64,000 bases of DNA from Kiritimatiellia bacterium (lineage in GTDB: Bacteria; Verrucomicrobiota; Kiritimatiellia; WLWN01), in assembly GCA_012103575.1 (NCBI GenBank), contig WLWN01000001.1:2298538-2362537 (forward strand), given 5' to 3'. The translations under genes and the position numbers were made by a program. Below the pieces are notes generated by a model. The model was not told the DNA's origin, made no database searches, and saw nothing but the letters and a program-made list of their open reading frames with translations. Positions 62,100-64,000 of the stretch are shown here, in pieces. Every line of letters begins with the position of its first letter. Positions within the stretch are counted from its first letter, which is position 1.

Positions 62100-63476
62100 A
62101 TGATACAAAAAATAAGATTCTTTTTGATATCTTTTTTAGGACTCTTTAACGAGTTTATGTGGACCATGGTCGTTTGTGCGGGAAATGATACGACAGTTCA
62201 TGCACTCTACAAAAAGCAAGAAACGCTGTATAAAAAAGATCCTCATGTACTTGTTTTCCCGGGAGGCTTAGCCCATCGCCAAGAAAAATGGGTCCATGTT
62301 TTTGCAAAAGCAACCGGGCTATCTGATAAAGATTCTGTTGAATTCGTCCTCATTTCTGAAACAAGCGGTTATGATTACGAATCACTTGCCATATCATATG
62401 CCACACCAAGCGATATTCATCGTGCTTTAGAATTTCGGCCAACCTTCTCGACCCCAAGAATTTCGTTTTTGGCCTAAAGGTGAGCGGGTTCATGTAAACG
62501 TTAAAGTTTACGAGGAACGTGAGTCAAAGAAAAAGTCTCCGTGGATTCCTCTTGAAGAGATCGTGTTGGATACTCGCACACAAAAGCCATTGCTTTCCGG
62601 TGGATGGTCTTTTGTCGGGTCACAGTGGGTGGATAGAGGAAAAAAGACAATATGCAGCGGATCATCTGGACCCCCGGGAGCATTATCTCTTTGTTCAATG
62701 AACCGTTTACGGTTTTAGATGTTCCTCGCCTCGCCTTTAAAGGCGAGGTTTATGGATATCAAAAGCCCAACCCGTCTCATTTGTTTTCCGCCGGACAACT
62801 ACTCGCCATTGAATTTAAACCCGAGCATACAAATAAAACGTTACGCGTGTTAGATCTAAATCTGGCTATAGCGCCAAATAAAAAAAGCGAGGGAGCCTTC
62901 CCAACAAACATGACCTTTAGCCTTCAAGACTCTACGCGAAAACAAATGCATCTAGGGAATCGATTAGAAGATATGATCACGGCAATAGATGAATATATCG
63001 GGCAGAACAAAGATATCTATATCCGTTTGTATCTCCATCATGAATTACCTCTTCAAAGTCTCCAAAATCTTTATGCTCTCTTGGAGACAATGGAGGGAGA
63101 GAACAAAGTGCGTATTGAACCTCCTCTTCAAGGGAACCTTTACTTCAAAGCTTTTTTACCGGACCAAACATATCGGGATCCGTCAAAACGACCTGGCCAG
63201 CCGTGGGAACTTCATCTGTATAGGAAAAAGGGGAACGTTGAAGGATTTCTTCGAGAAACAAAACAGACGTGGTCTGAAAATAATAGACCAATTTTTACGA
63301 CCCGAGATATTCCAATATCCAATCCTCAAGAGTCAGCTAAAGTAATGGCTGAAAATAAAAACCGGCTCCACGTATTGTTAATCTTTATTCACAACAAACC
63401 CGTTTATAGAGAGCTAAAAAAGTTTGTATCAGATGTTATCGACTTAGATTATACCGTGTATGTCTTTTTTGATTAA
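62100..63476 (+). pseudogene. YdjY-domain protein with three +1 frameshifts
   Basis: A signal-peptide-like N-terminus (MIQKIRFFLISFLGLF) leads into 'DPHVLVFPGGLAHRQEKWVH' and 'YESLAISYATPSDIHRALEF', typical of YdjY proteins. The frame then moves +1 at TTT 62433-62435 (to 'GQPSRPQEFRFWPKGERV'), +1 at A6 62640-62645 (to 'KRQYAADH') and +1 at C5 62671-62675 (to 'GSIISLFNEPFTVLDVP'). The final ORF (62652-63476) is long and clean. Removing one base from each run gives a single protein of about 458 residues. The function of the family is unknown; it is exported. Confidence 0.8.
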
Positions 63477-63502
63477 ATGCTAAGTCCATCGAATGGGTTT
63501 TA

Positions 63503-64000
63503 TTACAAGAACAGATAGCTCATAGAGGTTGTATATCGAATATCTATCGGGTCAGCAAACAGCACAGCGGGATAATCACTATCGTGTATCACATCCAGTC
63601 CTACGTTAAAGCTCATCGATGTCGACATTTTGATGCTCATGGTGAAATGATTTAGAAGACGGTAGTCATTTATTCGACCATAACGGGGTTGATAGTAAAT
63701 CGTGTCATGTAGAGTTACCTGTTTATTGACCTTCCAGGTGAATGTAGCGTACGAATTGATGCACACCCCGTTATCAACAATATCGGCTCCGGTGATCAGA
63801 TCCTGATGGGTCTCGTCAAAGTAAAAGGCGCCTAACCCCAGCGAAGAAGTAAATACCCTTTCTTTTTTCAGCCAGGCAAGTCGAAGGCCACCGCCTTCGA
63901 AAGTCCGTTTCTTTAATTTGATAATACCATCTTGATCACCTTGAATGAAGGCTTTCCCATGTGACCGTGGGATTCAACGCGCGTGTATAACGTGCATGAC
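63503..64000 (-). pseudogene. DUF481 outer-membrane protein, C-terminal part, frameshifted
   Basis: The C-terminal beta-barrel strands are present: 'TIYYQPRYGRINDYRLLNHF', 'SIKMSTSMSFNVGLDVIHDS' and the terminal 'IRYTTSMSYLFL', ending in an aromatic as outer-membrane proteins do. Upstream the frame reads 'LGLGAFYFDETHQDLITGAD' and 'IQGDQDGIIKLKKRTFEGGG'. At 63953-63955 a TTT (AAA in coding sense) has one base too many: with two, 'NPTVTWEAFIQGDQDG' joins the upstream part. The gene continues past the window. Confidence 0.75.

Overview
The window looks like part of a chromosome from a PVC-superphylum bacterium, with Kiritimatiellota or Verrucomicrobiota as the best guess. The evidence for this is the gene order tRNA-Thr–tuf–tRNA-Trp–rpmG–secE–nusG–rplKAJL–rpoBC–rpsLG–fusA–rpsJ–rplCDWB–rpsS, a four-gene GldA/GldG/DUF4340 ABC cluster, remnants of PEP-CTERM-like and CSLREA-type beta-helix secreted proteins, and a calcium-type 'DTDGDGILDFWE' repeat. 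The lineage is an inference; no rRNA gene is present. The outer-membrane DUF481 fragment, the multiheme cytochrome and the secreted beta-helix protein indicate a diderm cell with an extracytoplasmic redox or adhesin repertoire.

Layout. 1-1804: an ISKra4-like element whose transposase is split by a 163-bp palindromic mini-element. 1946-3999: a DprE1/DprE2-like oxidase–reductase pair. 4013-23251: the large information-processing block on the minus strand, about 19 kb with no broken gene. It has two tRNAs, a second copy of the same palindromic element between rplW and rplB, and an unusual end right after rpsS, where rplV-rpsC would be expected. 23554-28523: housekeeping genes (priA, yjbQ-like, lytic transglycosylase, methyltransferase, SDR). 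28615-35698: two direct IS1380-family copies flanking a decayed membrane spermidine-synthase-like gene. The first copy is fused in frame to an IS630 transposase. 35867-40728: the intact GldA/permease/GldG/DUF4340 operon. 41248-43415: an rpiB–glyA gene fusion preceded by a low-molecular-weight phosphatase. 43467-54988: three near-identical IS30-family copies interleaved with a globin, a MATE exporter, a multiheme cytochrome and a beta-helix pseudogene truncated at both ends. 55035-60965: a frameshifted ROK kinase, two IS630 copies, an IS110 element with small downstream ORFs, and a PEP-CTERM-like gene cut by IS630. 61199-64000: a ZIP transporter, a multiply frameshifted YdjY-domain gene and a frameshifted DUF481 gene.

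The main theme is contrast. The core block is intact, while the accessory part is crowded with insertion sequences (ISKra4, IS1380 x2, IS630 x2 plus a fragment, IS30 x3, IS110 x1) and with genes broken mostly by +1 insertions in short homopolymer runs. This suggests a genome in active decay after IS expansion, as in a recent host-restricted or bottlenecked lineage. Residual homopolymer assembly error must be excluded first. The most distinctive new element is the 163-bp fully palindromic mini-transposon. It has 5-bp target duplications, and its termini match those of the resident IS1380-family element.
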